The notes below the pieces were generated by a model, which saw only the letters and a program-made list of their open reading frames with translations, ran no database searches and was not told the origin of the DNA. The translations under genes and the position numbers were made by a program. Below, one piece after another: positions 9,173-17,408 of a DNA stretch of 64,000 nt. Numbering within the stretch: position 1 is the stretch's first letter; the number at the start of each line of letters is the position of its first letter. The stretch comes from Methylotenera_A sp046594915 (lineage in GTDB: Bacteria > Pseudomonadota > Gammaproteobacteria > Burkholderiales > Methylophilaceae), in contig JBKJRC010000014.1 of the NCBI GenBank assembly GCA_046594915.1, forward strand, positions 124,001-188,000. Direction: 5' to 3'.

Positions 9173-9469
9173 ATGATTGATTGGTTGCTTATTACAGGTT
9201 TTAATTGGGATTCTGGCAATGCACAAAAAAACGAATTCCACTTAGTAGCGCAATCAGAATCTGAGCAAATATTCTTTAATGAGCCTTTGCTGATTCTTTG
9301 TGACGAAAAGCACAGTCAAAATGAAACAAGATACCACGCACTTGGTCGACCGAATGGTAATAGACTACTGCATGTTACTTTTATCCTGCGTAAAGACTTA
9401 ACCGAAATAAGGGTAATTTCAGCACGTGATATGCACAAAAAGGAAAAGGCTAAATATGAAACAACTTAA
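9173..9469 (+). CDS. brnT: BrnT-like ribonuclease toxin
   Basis: A 98-residue protein resembling BrnT toxins. It has an N-terminal FNWDSGNAQKNEFH segment (the FEWDxxKxxxNxxKH motif in altered form), a central DEKHSQNETRYHALGR segment, and a C-terminal TEIRVISARDMHKKEKAKYE that matches the family's IRIISARxAxxxExxxYE tail. BrnT is an RNase toxin of type II systems. It overlaps the downstream antitoxin gene by 14 bp. The first motif is more degenerate than usual, so residual activity is uncertain. No good Shine-Dalgarno lies before ATG 9173. Confidence 0.8.
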   Translation: MIDWLLITGFNWDSGNAQKNEFHLVAQSESEQIFFNEPLLILCDEKHSQNETRYHALGRPNGNRLLHVTFILRKDLTEIRVISARDMHKKEKAKYETT

Positions 9470-9716
9470 ACCAATGCCAATGTTTAAAAATGAGGCAGAA
9501 GAAGCGGCTTTTTGGGCTGTAACTGACAGTACTGACTACTTAGATTGGGATAAAGCTAAAAAAATAAGGCTTCCCAGCTTAAAACCAAGCACGCAATCAA
9601 TCTCAATTCGTGTCACGGTAGATATGCTTGAACGCTTAAAGTTAGCAGCCAATAAACGCGATGTTCCTTATCAGTCATTAGTAAAGATTTGGCTTGATGA
9701 AAAATTAAGTGCCTAA
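9456..9716 (+). CDS. brnA: BrnA/CopG-type antitoxin
   Basis: An 86-residue antitoxin starting at ATG 9456, preceded by an AGGAAAAGG ribosome-binding site inside the 3' end of brnT. The C-terminal half (QSISIRVTVDMLERLKLAANKRDVPYQSLVKIWLDEKL) is a ribbon-helix-helix domain of the CopG-antitoxin type. The N-terminal half (FKNEAEEAAFWAVTDSTDYLDW) is the flexible toxin-binding part typical of antitoxins. The toxin-first order and overlap fit the BrnTA family. An upstream ATG at 9426 is also in frame but has no ribosome-binding site. Confidence 0.82.
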   Translation: MKQLKPMPMFKNEAEEAAFWAVTDSTDYLDWDKAKKIRLPSLKPSTQSISIRVTVDMLERLKLAANKRDVPYQSLVKIWLDEKLSA

Positions 9717-9950
9717 ATTTGGATCACATAAACTTTACTGATGCACATTATTTATCCCATTAAATTGATATTTGGCAAAAAGTCTTCTTTTTTATTTGCG
9801 ATAGACTGACCCAATCGGGCCATTGTTCATCTGCCTCACAATCCGTATCCTTGTATTTGTCAGTAGATACTTATATCAACTTAAACTTTAATAACATTAA
9901 TCGTTTCATTCGTTTAGTTTTATTAAACTTCAATTAACTAAGGGAATGAA

Positions 9951-10619
9951 ATGAAAAAATTAGCACTCGCAGCAGCATTATTAGGCATGTTCGGCACCGC
10001 ACAAGCTTCTGGCTTATCTGTTGCGAACCAATCCGCACTAATCAATCCATTTGGAAATTATGATGGTCAACCACTAACAGTTACTGGCGCAGAAACCGCT
10101 GGCGTTTATGGCAATCTTTTTGCAGACGTTGCAGGTAGCATTACGTTTACTTATTTAGGTCAAGAAAGCGGCAACAAAAATAGATTCAGACTAGATCTTG
10201 GTCGCAGCACAAAATCATTTTACGATAATAATGAACGCTCTGGCACTACTCCGCTTGGTGATACTATTACTGACCGAACCGTAGCACGTGGTTTGGTTGA
10301 TTTCAGATTTGTAGATACTTCTCCGCGCGGCGATGATCAAATTGTGCAAAACGGTTCTAATCCTAACGGTAGAAATGGTTTGTCTTTTGCGTTTTTAGGC
10401 AATGTGGTTGAAGGTAATTTTGTTTATGACCACGACACTACTTTCGGTCGCTTTGACTACATCTTAGGATTTAATGACCTTGGCAACGATGATGACTATG
10501 ATGACTTAGTTGTTGGCGTTAATTTCACTCCAAATGCAGTGCCAGTACCTGCAGCATTGCCATTAATGGCTTCTGCTCTGGCGTTATTTGGTTTCGGCGC
10601 AAGTCGTAGACGTATTTAG
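9951..10619 (+). CDS. PEP-CTERM-like exported surface protein, copy 2
   Basis: A 222-residue paralogue of the protein at 8218-8889. It has the same signal peptide (MKKLALAAALLGMFGTAQA), the same VPVPAALP plus helix plus RRR tail, and the same DDDYDDLVVGVNF segment. The central region diverges mostly at charged positions. DNA identity is highest at both ends and continues past the stop codon through the terminator. The gene therefore arose by a recent tandem duplication that now encloses brnTA. Function is unknown; export and surface anchoring are inferred. Confidence 0.85.
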   Translation: MKKLALAAALLGMFGTAQASGLSVANQSALINPFGNYDGQPLTVTGAETAGVYGNLFADVAGSITFTYLGQESGNKNRFRLDLGRSTKSFYDNNERSGTTPLGDTITDRTVARGLVDFRFVDTSPRGDDQIVQNGSNPNGRNGLSFAFLGNVVEGNFVYDHDTTFGRFDYILGFNDLGNDDDYDDLVVGVNFTPNAVPVPAALPLMASALALFGFGASRRRI

Positions 10620-10659
10620 TATTAAACCTTAATATTCAATCAGCATATTAAGCTAGCTT

Positions 10660-10687
10660 AAAAAAGGACGCCTTGGCGTCCTTTTTT
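10660..10687 (+). terminator. Intrinsic terminator after PEP-CTERM-like copy 2
   Basis: AAAAAAGGACGCC, a TT loop and GGCGTCCTTTTTT form a perfect 13-bp stem including the A/T flanks, followed by a T-run. It is the unmutated counterpart of the terminator at 8932-8960. Confidence 0.9.
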
Positions 10688-10744
10688 AATTTTTTGAAAC
10701 TCGTTTAGTTGTAAATATTGGTAACAATTTGAAACTATTCGTCA

Positions 10745-10771
10745 CTAGCACTCTCATATTCAGAGTGCTAA
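10745..10771. promoter_or_regulatory. CIRCE element (HrcA operator) upstream of rpoH
   Basis: CTAGCACTC-N9-GAGTGCTAA matches the CIRCE consensus TTAGCACTC-N9-GAGTGCTAA at 17 of 18 positions with exact 9-bp spacing. It ends 59 bp upstream of the probable rpoH start. CIRCE is the operator of the heat-shock repressor HrcA. Its placement here implies that HrcA represses rpoH, coupling the HrcA and sigma-32 regulons. hrcA itself is not in the window. Confidence 0.9.
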
Positions 10772-10830
10772 AATAGCATTCAACTATTTAAAGTTACTTT
10801 GTTTCAATTTACTTTTAAGGAGTTTTTATC

Positions 10831-11685
10831 ATAAACGCTTTAACAATACCGTCAATTTCGTCTCTTGATAGCTTTGATCAGTACATGCGTGCTGTTAAAG
10901 CTTTTCCGCTATTAAGCGCAGAAGAAGAATACGATTTAGCCACCAAGCTTAAGAATAATAACGATTTAGAAGCGGCGCAAACATTGATTGTTTCGCACCT
11001 TCGCTTAGTTGTAAGCATTGCACGTGGCTATTTGGGCTATGGTTTACCGCAATCTGATTTGATTCAAGAAGGTAATATTGGGCTGATGAAAGCCGTTAAG
11101 CGCTTTGACCCAGATCGCGGCGTGCGTTTGGTTTCGTTCGCCATGCATTGGATTAAGGCCGAAATGAACGAATATATTGTGCGCAACTGGCGTTTAGTTA
11201 AAACGGCTACTACCAAAGCGCAACGCAAATTATTTTTTAATTTGCGTAGTATGAAAAAAGGCTTTGGGGCGTTGAATCCAGACGAAGTTGGTCATATTGC
11301 GCGTACGCTCAATGTAAAACCTGAAGAAGTAATGGAAATGGAATACCGGCTAAATGGCCAGGAGATTTCATTAGATGCGCAAATAGACGATGACGGCGAT
11401 GAAAGTTTTAGTCCGATTGCCTATTTAGAAGACGAAAGCCCTGAGCCGTCCGAGTTTTTGGCCAACCAACAAACCGAACAATTGCAATCTGTGAGTTTAA
11501 ATAAAGCGTTAATGAGTTTAGACGAGCGCAGTCGCCGCGTATTAGAAGCGCGCTGGTTAACTGAAAGTGCTGCAACCTTGACTTTGCATGATTTAGCCGC
11601 AGAATTTGGTGTTTCTGCTGAGCGTATTCGCCAGATTGAGCAAAAAGCGATGCAGAAAATTAAAGGCGCAATGTTGGCGGCTTAA
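10831..11685 (+). CDS. rpoH: RNA polymerase heat-shock sigma factor (sigma-32)
   Basis: Sigma-70 family factor with the RpoH box QRKLFFNLR, region 2 (DLIQEGNIGLMKAVKRFDP, WIKAEMNEYIVRNWR) and a C-terminal helix-turn-helix region 4. Starting at 10831 gives 284 residues, the same length as E. coli RpoH, and restores the conserved N-terminal segment ALTIPSISSLDSFDQYMRA. That start codon is ATA (with ATC in frame just before), 8 nt after a strong AAGGAG. The first in-frame ATG (10885) has no ribosome-binding site and would remove 18 conserved residues. A CIRCE operator lies upstream and a strong terminator follows. The start could also be a sequencing error for ATG. Confidence 0.95.
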   Translation: MNALTIPSISSLDSFDQYMRAVKAFPLLSAEEEYDLATKLKNNNDLEAAQTLIVSHLRLVVSIARGYLGYGLPQSDLIQEGNIGLMKAVKRFDPDRGVRLVSFAMHWIKAEMNEYIVRNWRLVKTATTKAQRKLFFNLRSMKKGFGALNPDEVGHIARTLNVKPEEVMEMEYRLNGQEISLDAQIDDDGDESFSPIAYLEDESPEPSEFLANQQTEQLQSVSLNKALMSLDERSRRVLEARWLTESAATLTLHDLAAEFGVSAERIRQIEQKAMQKIKGAMLAA

Positions 11686-11713
11686 GTTTATCAAGTCATT
11701 TGATATCTGCAAT

Positions 11714-11743
11714 AAAAAAGCCGACTAACTGTCGGCTTTTTTT
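11714..11743 (+). terminator. Intrinsic terminator of rpoH
   Basis: AAAAAAGCCGAC, loop TAACT, GTCGGCTTTTTT: a perfect 12-bp stem with a T-run, 28 bp after the rpoH stop codon. Confidence 0.93.
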
Positions 11744-11840
11744 AATTACTTAACTACTTTATTAGTTCAAATTTTATTACCTCAATTTTTTGCTTTTAAT
11801 TTTTGCTTAGCTTAAATAACTTTTTACTTGGTTTAAATAA

Positions 11841-13799
11841 CTAGGCTACTTTTGCCTGAGCTTCGCTTTCAAACGCCAGCGCGTTACCCATATGCTGACG
11901 TAATACTTTCAAATCGGTCATTTGCGCACGAATACTTTTTTCAATATTTTCCAGCTCTAAAATGCGATCTTCCAACGTATCTGTCGCTTTATAGATGCGC
12001 TTAATACTTTCTAAACGACGCCGCAATTGCAATTGATGCTCACGCACTTGCGATTCCATCGGCGCAATGACCGCTTTTAGCCAGTTTTCTACATCGCGAT
12101 TCGCCACTTCGTACACATGAATCACGCGACTAGCTAAGGTTTCAAAAAACTTAGTGGTTAAGGTCATTTTTTCGTTAGCAATCATATTAAAAGCGGTATT
12201 AAATTGCTCTTTATAGGCGCGCTCTAATTTGGCCAACTCTTTTTGATAGCGCAAAGTTGAAAATGCTGGCGGTTCTGATTTACGCAAGCCATGCTCTTTC
12301 GAAAACTTGTCGTACATCACGTCCATCATTTTCTTGATTTCGTCGATTTGCGCGTCTGACGACACTAAACGACCTTTTAAATCCAAGAAAAAGTGATCCA
12401 TTGCTTCACGGATTGTCTTGGTAAAACTCGCTTTAATCATGGTTTCGCGCGTGGTATGCACTTGCACTTTAAGCGCTTCCATGCCGAGCAAAGTAAATAA
12501 TTTATTGGTTTGCTGCGAAAACACACTACGCAATGCCTGAAAGCGTTGCAAACCTTTTTCAAAGTTTTCTTTGTCCACTTTGACCTTGTTCATCATGTGT
12601 TCAACCACATCTTCGTTTTTGCCACGCAGACCACGCAACTCATCCAATTGCTCCACCACGCCTGTCACGCGCGATTCTAAAATCATATTGGAATTAGCAA
12701 TTAAGTCTTCAATCTCATTTTTGGTGTTATCACGCACGATTTCTTTTTTAGACGGAATCAACTCATCTGACAAGGCTTTTTCCAGCTCTGGCAAACGGCT
12801 TTGCGCCAACAAAGCTTCATCGCCATTAATTTTGGCTAACAAACCTTTTTGCGCCGATGTCGGGAAAATTTGATTCGTTTCTAAACCAAGCAACTCTGCA
12901 CTGGTTTTAATCTGCTTGCTAATCTCTTTTTCAATGTCTTTTTCGTTTTTTAATTCATCCCAAAGACCATCGATTTTATTTAATACCGCTAGTCGGCCTT
13001 TTTGTTTCCAGCGTGTGCCGCTAATATATTGACGCCACACGTCAATTTCAGATTTAGTCACACCCGTATCAGCGGCTAAAATAAACAGCACTGCATGTGC
13101 ATTTGGCAGCATATTGAGTGTTAACTCAGGCTCGGTACCAATCGCATTTAAACCTGGTGTATCTAAAATAACCAAACCTTGCTCAAGCAAAGGATGCGGA
13201 AAATTAATGGTGGCGTAACGCCAGCACGGGATATCAATACTGCCATCTTTATTTAAACTCATGGCATCATCAGTGCTATTGGGATCATACAAGCCAAATT
13301 TTTCGGCTTCTTCAGCAGTCACGCGTTTGGTACTGCTGACTTCTTTAAACGCAGCTACCATGCTGTCGTTATTATCTATATCAAACTCAACCACTTTCCA
13401 TTCATCTGGATAGCGCTTGTATTCAGTGGTGGTTGCATCGGACGAACGCGTTTCAATCGGCAACATTGAAATAGAGGTTGGTTTTGAGGCATCGTACAAC
13501 AACTCGGTCGGGCACATGGTGGTGCGGCCAGCGCTGGATGGCAACAATCTTTGACCGTAATCGGCAAAGAAAATCGCGTTAATTAACTCCGATTTACCGC
13601 GCGAAAATTCGGCCACAAAAGCAACATTGAGTTTATCTTCGCGTAATCGCTCAAGCAGGTTGCTAATACGCTGATCGATTTGCGCATCGTTAAGCTCTTG
13701 CTCGTTTAGCCAACTGCGATAATCGCAGATGCTATCAACCAGCGCTTTGCGCCACTCAGAATACGCTGCAAATTGATGCGCTAATTTATTTTCTGCCAT
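11841..13799 (-). CDS. Dynamin-family GTPase
   Basis: A large GTPase of about 652 residues. G1 is VAEFSRGKSELINAIF (GxxxxGKS in the dynamin form), the switch threonine region is AGRTTMCPTEL, G3 is LDTPGLNAIG and G4 is LNKIDG. A long C-terminal helical region (about 380-650) with coiled-coil character follows, without a clear transmembrane hairpin. Bacterial dynamin-like proteins remodel or protect membranes. The ATG at 13799 is preferred because GGGAG lies 6 nt upstream; a GTG at 13811 would add four residues. It is monocistronic and divergent from the DUF971-ubi operon. Confidence 0.88.
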   Translation of the reverse strand: MAENKLAHQFAAYSEWRKALVDSICDYRSWLNEQELNDAQIDQRISNLLERLREDKLNVAFVAEFSRGKSELINAIFFADYGQRLLPSSAGRTTMCPTELLYDASKPTSISMLPIETRSSDATTTEYKRYPDEWKVVEFDIDNNDSMVAAFKEVSSTKRVTAEEAEKFGLYDPNSTDDAMSLNKDGSIDIPCWRYATINFPHPLLEQGLVILDTPGLNAIGTEPELTLNMLPNAHAVLFILAADTGVTKSEIDVWRQYISGTRWKQKGRLAVLNKIDGLWDELKNEKDIEKEISKQIKTSAELLGLETNQIFPTSAQKGLLAKINGDEALLAQSRLPELEKALSDELIPSKKEIVRDNTKNEIEDLIANSNMILESRVTGVVEQLDELRGLRGKNEDVVEHMMNKVKVDKENFEKGLQRFQALRSVFSQQTNKLFTLLGMEALKVQVHTTRETMIKASFTKTIREAMDHFFLDLKGRLVSSDAQIDEIKKMMDVMYDKFSKEHGLRKSEPPAFSTLRYQKELAKLERAYKEQFNTAFNMIANEKMTLTTKFFETLASRVIHVYEVANRDVENWLKAVIAPMESQVREHQLQLRRRLESIKRIYKATDTLEDRILELENIEKSIRAQMTDLKVLRQHMGNALAFESEAQAKVA

Positions 13800-14079
13800 T
13801 GTCGCTCCCACGCGTTGTGCTTAATAAAGCACTTATATAAACTGCACTGTAATGCTTAAAATCACCTCTTTATACTAAAAAGTACTTTATCATAACATTG
13901 ATATTATTTAAATAAATCAACGTTACTATCAGGTTTAATTCATCTGATTTCTGATGAAAGGCTGGTTTTTAGACATAAACGGTTAAATTGGCTGATTCTT
14001 TGTGGTTAAAACCGCTAATCTGCTAGTCGTAACGCATGTTCTGTTATCATTATCGTTTGAAATATTCGCCATTTTTGCA

Positions 14080-14460
14080 ATGACAATCCTTAACCAGCAT
14101 TCACCGCGCCCAATCGATATTCGTTTTCATCAAGCGTCACGATTATTAGAAATTAAGTTTGATAACAACACCGAATGCATGTTGTCGACCGAATTTTTAC
14201 GTGTTTATTCACCTTCTGCTGAAGTGCGCGGGCATGGCGCAGGACAAGAAACGCTGCAAATTGGCAAAGAAGAAGTGAATATTACCGCTATCGAACCTGT
14301 CGGCAATTATGCAGTCAAGCTAATATTCTCAGATGGCCACGATACTGGATTGTATTCCTGGGATTATCTGTACGAAATGGCTAGAAACTACGAAGCCATG
14401 TGGCAAGATTACATTGCAAAACTTGAGATAGCCGGACACAAACGTAAAGAGATTGTTTAG
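14080..14460 (+). CDS. DUF971 (gamma-butyrobetaine hydroxylase-like N-terminal domain) protein
   Basis: A 126-residue protein. The PRPIDIRFHQASRLLEIKFDN start and the TEFLRVYSPSAEVRGHG and SWDYLYEMARN segments are typical of the DUF971 family, a small zinc-associated fold of unknown biochemical role. The ATG at 14080 is preferred over the upstream in-frame 14002, because the added 26 residues are hydrophobic and non-conserved. It lies 8 bp before ubiE and is commonly found there in betaproteobacteria, so it is probably cotranscribed with the ubiquinone genes. Confidence 0.88.
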   Translation: MTILNQHSPRPIDIRFHQASRLLEIKFDNNTECMLSTEFLRVYSPSAEVRGHGAGQETLQIGKEEVNITAIEPVGNYAVKLIFSDGHDTGLYSWDYLYEMARNYEAMWQDYIAKLEIAGHKRKEIV

Positions 14461-14468
14461 GAAATAAT

Positions 14469-15206
14469 ATGACCGAAAAAACCACCCATTTTGGCTACAA
14501 AACCATCAGTGAACCCGCAAAACAGCAAAAAGTGGGCGAGGTATTTCATTCTGTCGCCAGCAAATACGACATGATGAACGACGTGATGTCTGCTGGCTTA
14601 CATCGTATTTGGAAGCGTTTTGCAGTCGATATCAGTGGCGTTAAAACAGGCGATAAAGTACTGGATATTGCTGGCGGCAGTGGCGATTTATCTAAATTAT
14701 TTGCACAAAAAGTTGGTGCATCAGGCGAAGTGATTTTGACTGACATTAACGCATCGATGTTAGCGGTGGGGCGCGACCGCATGATTGACGCGGGCTTGAG
14801 CGTTCCCGCCATCCAATGCAATGCAGAGCAGCTGCCATTTGCAAACCACAGTTTTGATTGTGTAATTGTGGCATTTGGTTTACGTAATATGACGCATAAA
14901 GATATCGCGCTAAAAGAAATGCAACGTGTGCTAAAAGTGGGTGGCAGGCTTTTAGTGTTGGAATTCTCCAAAGTGTGGCAACCATTAGAAAAATTGTACG
15001 ATATTTATTCGTTTAAGTTATTGCCTTTTATGGGTAAATTAGTTGCCAAAGATGCGGAAAGTTATCAGTATTTAGCTGAAAGCATCCGCATGCACCCCGA
15101 CCAGGAAACGCTTAAACAAATGATGATTGAAGCGGGGTTCAATCAAGTGGATTACCATAATTTAAACGCTGGTGTAGTTGCATTACACAAAGGCTACAAA
15201 ACTTAG
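14469..15206 (+). CDS. ubiE: Ubiquinone/menaquinone methyltransferase UbiE
   Basis: A 245-residue class I methyltransferase. N-terminal KVGEVFHSVASKYDMMND, motif I VLDIAGGSGDLSKLF and the family signature IVAFGLRNMTHKDIALKEMQRVLKVGG are all present. UbiE C-methylates the benzoquinone ring in ubiquinone (and menaquinone) synthesis in the cytosol. It is followed after 6 bp by ubiJ and then by ubiB with overlapping codons, the conserved proteobacterial ubiE-ubiJ-ubiB operon. Confidence 0.98.
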   Translation: MTEKTTHFGYKTISEPAKQQKVGEVFHSVASKYDMMNDVMSAGLHRIWKRFAVDISGVKTGDKVLDIAGGSGDLSKLFAQKVGASGEVILTDINASMLAVGRDRMIDAGLSVPAIQCNAEQLPFANHSFDCVIVAFGLRNMTHKDIALKEMQRVLKVGGRLLVLEFSKVWQPLEKLYDIYSFKLLPFMGKLVAKDAESYQYLAESIRMHPDQETLKQMMIEAGFNQVDYHNLNAGVVALHKGYKT

Positions 15207-15212
15207 TTAACC

Positions 15213-15815
15213 ATGTTTAAGCCGTTAATCAACCGTTTTTTGCAACATATTACCAATCAAAATAATTGGTCACGGCCTTATTTAATTGGCTTTTCTGGCA
15301 AAGTCATACAGTTTGATTTTGTGTTAATCAAAGCAAATCTACTTATTCTAGAAGACGGCAGTTTAAGTATTGCAGGCGAAACTGCTACGCCTGATGCGGT
15401 TATTCATGTGCAGCCAAGTTTAGCGCTGCGCTTAATGGCGCAAGACGAATCTGCCAAGATGCAAATTAAAATTGATGGGGATGTGCATTTAGCCACTGAA
15501 CTTAGCAAAGTTTTGCAGCAAATGCGCTGGGATGTTGAAGAAGATTTAAGTCATGTTATTGGAGATATAGCTGCCAATAAAGTTGTTAACAATAGTCAAA
15601 AAATAGCGCAAGTGACTAAAAAACAAGGTATTAATTTAGCCGAAATGTTCAGCGAATATTGGCAAGAAGAAAAACCCATGCTTGCCAAAAAATGGCGTGT
15701 AGAAAAATTCATTAACGATGTTGATGGCCTAAAAAGCGACATTGCGCGCTTAGAAAAAAAACTGCAAAAACTGGCTCAATCAACCACAAACTCTGCAGAA
15801 AGTAACACGGATTAA
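15213..15815 (+). CDS. ubiJ: Ubiquinone biosynthesis accessory factor UbiJ (SCP2 domain)
   Basis: A 200-residue protein with an N-terminal SCP2-like lipid-binding domain (about residues 15-125, including DAVIHVQPSLALRLMAQDE and KIDGDVHLATELSKVLQQMRWDVEEDLS) and a C-terminal coiled coil (about 165-190, RLEKKLQKLAQ). UbiJ is a non-catalytic organiser of the soluble Ubi complex that binds quinone lipid intermediates. Position between ubiE and ubiB confirms the call. The stop and the ubiB start share bases (TAATG). Confidence 0.93.
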   Translation: MFKPLINRFLQHITNQNNWSRPYLIGFSGKVIQFDFVLIKANLLILEDGSLSIAGETATPDAVIHVQPSLALRLMAQDESAKMQIKIDGDVHLATELSKVLQQMRWDVEEDLSHVIGDIAANKVVNNSQKIAQVTKKQGINLAEMFSEYWQEEKPMLAKKWRVEKFINDVDGLKSDIARLEKKLQKLAQSTTNSAESNTD

Positions 15816-17383
15816 TGCATTATTTTCGCTTACTTTATATCGTTTTTATCATTTTAAAATTCGGTTTAGATGAGTTTATCAGCGAACATCTATCGCTTAA
15901 GCCTTTGCATAACATCATTAAGCTGTTGTTTTTTTGGCGTAAAGCAACGTTGCCAAGAGGTGTACGATTACGATTAGCATTAGAAAAACTAGGTCCGCTA
16001 TTCGTTAAATTTGGGCAAATGCTATCTACTCGCCGCGATTTATTACCAGTAGATATCGCAAACGAATTAGCTAAATTGCAAGATCAAGTGCCTCCATTTG
16101 ATTTTTCAGATGTGCAAAAAAGCATTGAAGCTGCTTTTGGTTTACCTTTAAATCAAGTTTACAGTCAGTTTAACCCAGTTGCAGTTGCCAGTGCATCGGT
16201 TGCGCAAGTGCATTTTGCGCATTTAATGAGCGGGCAAGAAGTGGCTGTTAAGGTATTGCGGCCAGGTATTAGTAAGGTCATTAGCCAAGATTTATCGTTA
16301 TTAAAATCACTCGCGTGGTTGTTACAAGCGGTTTCAAGCGAAGGTAAGCGCTTAAAACCATTAGAAGTGGTGGATGAATTTGCGCGTCACACCAAGCATG
16401 AATTAGATTTAACATTAGAAGCGGCTAATTGCAGCCAATTAGCCCGCAATTTCGCCCAAAAAGATGCGTTAAGAACACGCTTGCTAATCCCTGAAGTGTA
16501 TTGGGATTATTGCCGCAAAGAAGTGATGACCATGCAGCGCATGCATGGCACGCCAGTTAGCCAAATCGACGTATTGCGTGCAAAAGGCATCGACATCACC
16601 AAGCTTGCACACGAGGGCGTCGAAATCTTTTTTACACAAGTGTTTCGCGACGGGTTTTTTCATGCCGATATGCACCCGGGCAATATTCAAGTTGCCGACG
16701 ATGGAACAGATAAAGGCAAATATATTGCCCTGGATTTTGGCATTATGGGTAGCCTTAGCGACACGGATAAATATTACTTAGCCCGTAACTTTTTAGCCTT
16801 TTTTAATCGTGACTATCGCGATGTGGCATTGGCGCATATCGAATCTGGCTGGGTGCCGCGAGACACCAATATTGAAGAACTGGAAACCGCTATTAGAGCG
16901 ATTTGCGAGCCGATTTTTGACAAGCCGCTTAAAGACATTTCTTTTGGCCGTACGCTATTAAGCCTGTTTCAAATGTCACGTCGTTTTGGCGTGGTGATTC
17001 AGCCGCAGTTAGTCATGCTACAAAAAACGCTCCTCAATATTGAGGGATTAGGCCGCGATCTGGATCCGAATATTGATTTGTGGCAAACCGCAAAACCTTT
17101 TTTAAACCGCTGGATGAGCGAGCAAGTCGGCTGGCGTAGCATTGCCAACACTCTCAAAAAAGAATTGCCTTTCATCTTAAAAAATACCCCACAAATGCCG
17201 AGGCTTATTCATCAATTTTTAAGCCAGAAAACCGTTTCTGAACAAGAGCAGCCATTGCATGAAACCATGTTAACGCTTATTCATGCACAACAAAAACAGG
17301 CGCGCTGGCAAAAAAGATTAACGCTGGTAGTATTGTCATTATTGTTACTGCAAATTGCAGGTGCTTTAGTGCTATTGATTTAA
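15815..17383 (+). CDS. ubiB: Ubiquinone biosynthesis regulatory kinase-like protein UbiB
   Basis: A 522-residue ABC1/ADCK-family atypical kinase. It has the KFGQMLSTRRDLLP motif (KxGQ), the A-rich loop VASASVAQVHFA, the lysine in VAVKVLRPG, the FFHADMHPGNI catalytic loop and the DFG in ALDFGIMG. Two hydrophobic helices at the C-terminus (LTLVVLSLLLLQIAGALVLL) anchor it in the inner membrane. UbiB supports ubiquinone synthesis, probably by extracting lipid intermediates. It is the last gene of the ubiE-ubiJ-ubiB operon and converges with the glycosyltransferase gene. Confidence 0.97.
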   Translation: MHYFRLLYIVFIILKFGLDEFISEHLSLKPLHNIIKLLFFWRKATLPRGVRLRLALEKLGPLFVKFGQMLSTRRDLLPVDIANELAKLQDQVPPFDFSDVQKSIEAAFGLPLNQVYSQFNPVAVASASVAQVHFAHLMSGQEVAVKVLRPGISKVISQDLSLLKSLAWLLQAVSSEGKRLKPLEVVDEFARHTKHELDLTLEAANCSQLARNFAQKDALRTRLLIPEVYWDYCRKEVMTMQRMHGTPVSQIDVLRAKGIDITKLAHEGVEIFFTQVFRDGFFHADMHPGNIQVADDGTDKGKYIALDFGIMGSLSDTDKYYLARNFLAFFNRDYRDVALAHIESGWVPRDTNIEELETAIRAICEPIFDKPLKDISFGRTLLSLFQMSRRFGVVIQPQLVMLQKTLLNIEGLGRDLDPNIDLWQTAKPFLNRWMSEQVGWRSIANTLKKELPFILKNTPQMPRLIHQFLSQKTVSEQEQPLHETMLTLIHAQQKQARWQKRLTLVVLSLLLLQIAGALVLLI

Positions 17384-17408
17384 TACAAACACTTAGTAAA
17401 CATACACG

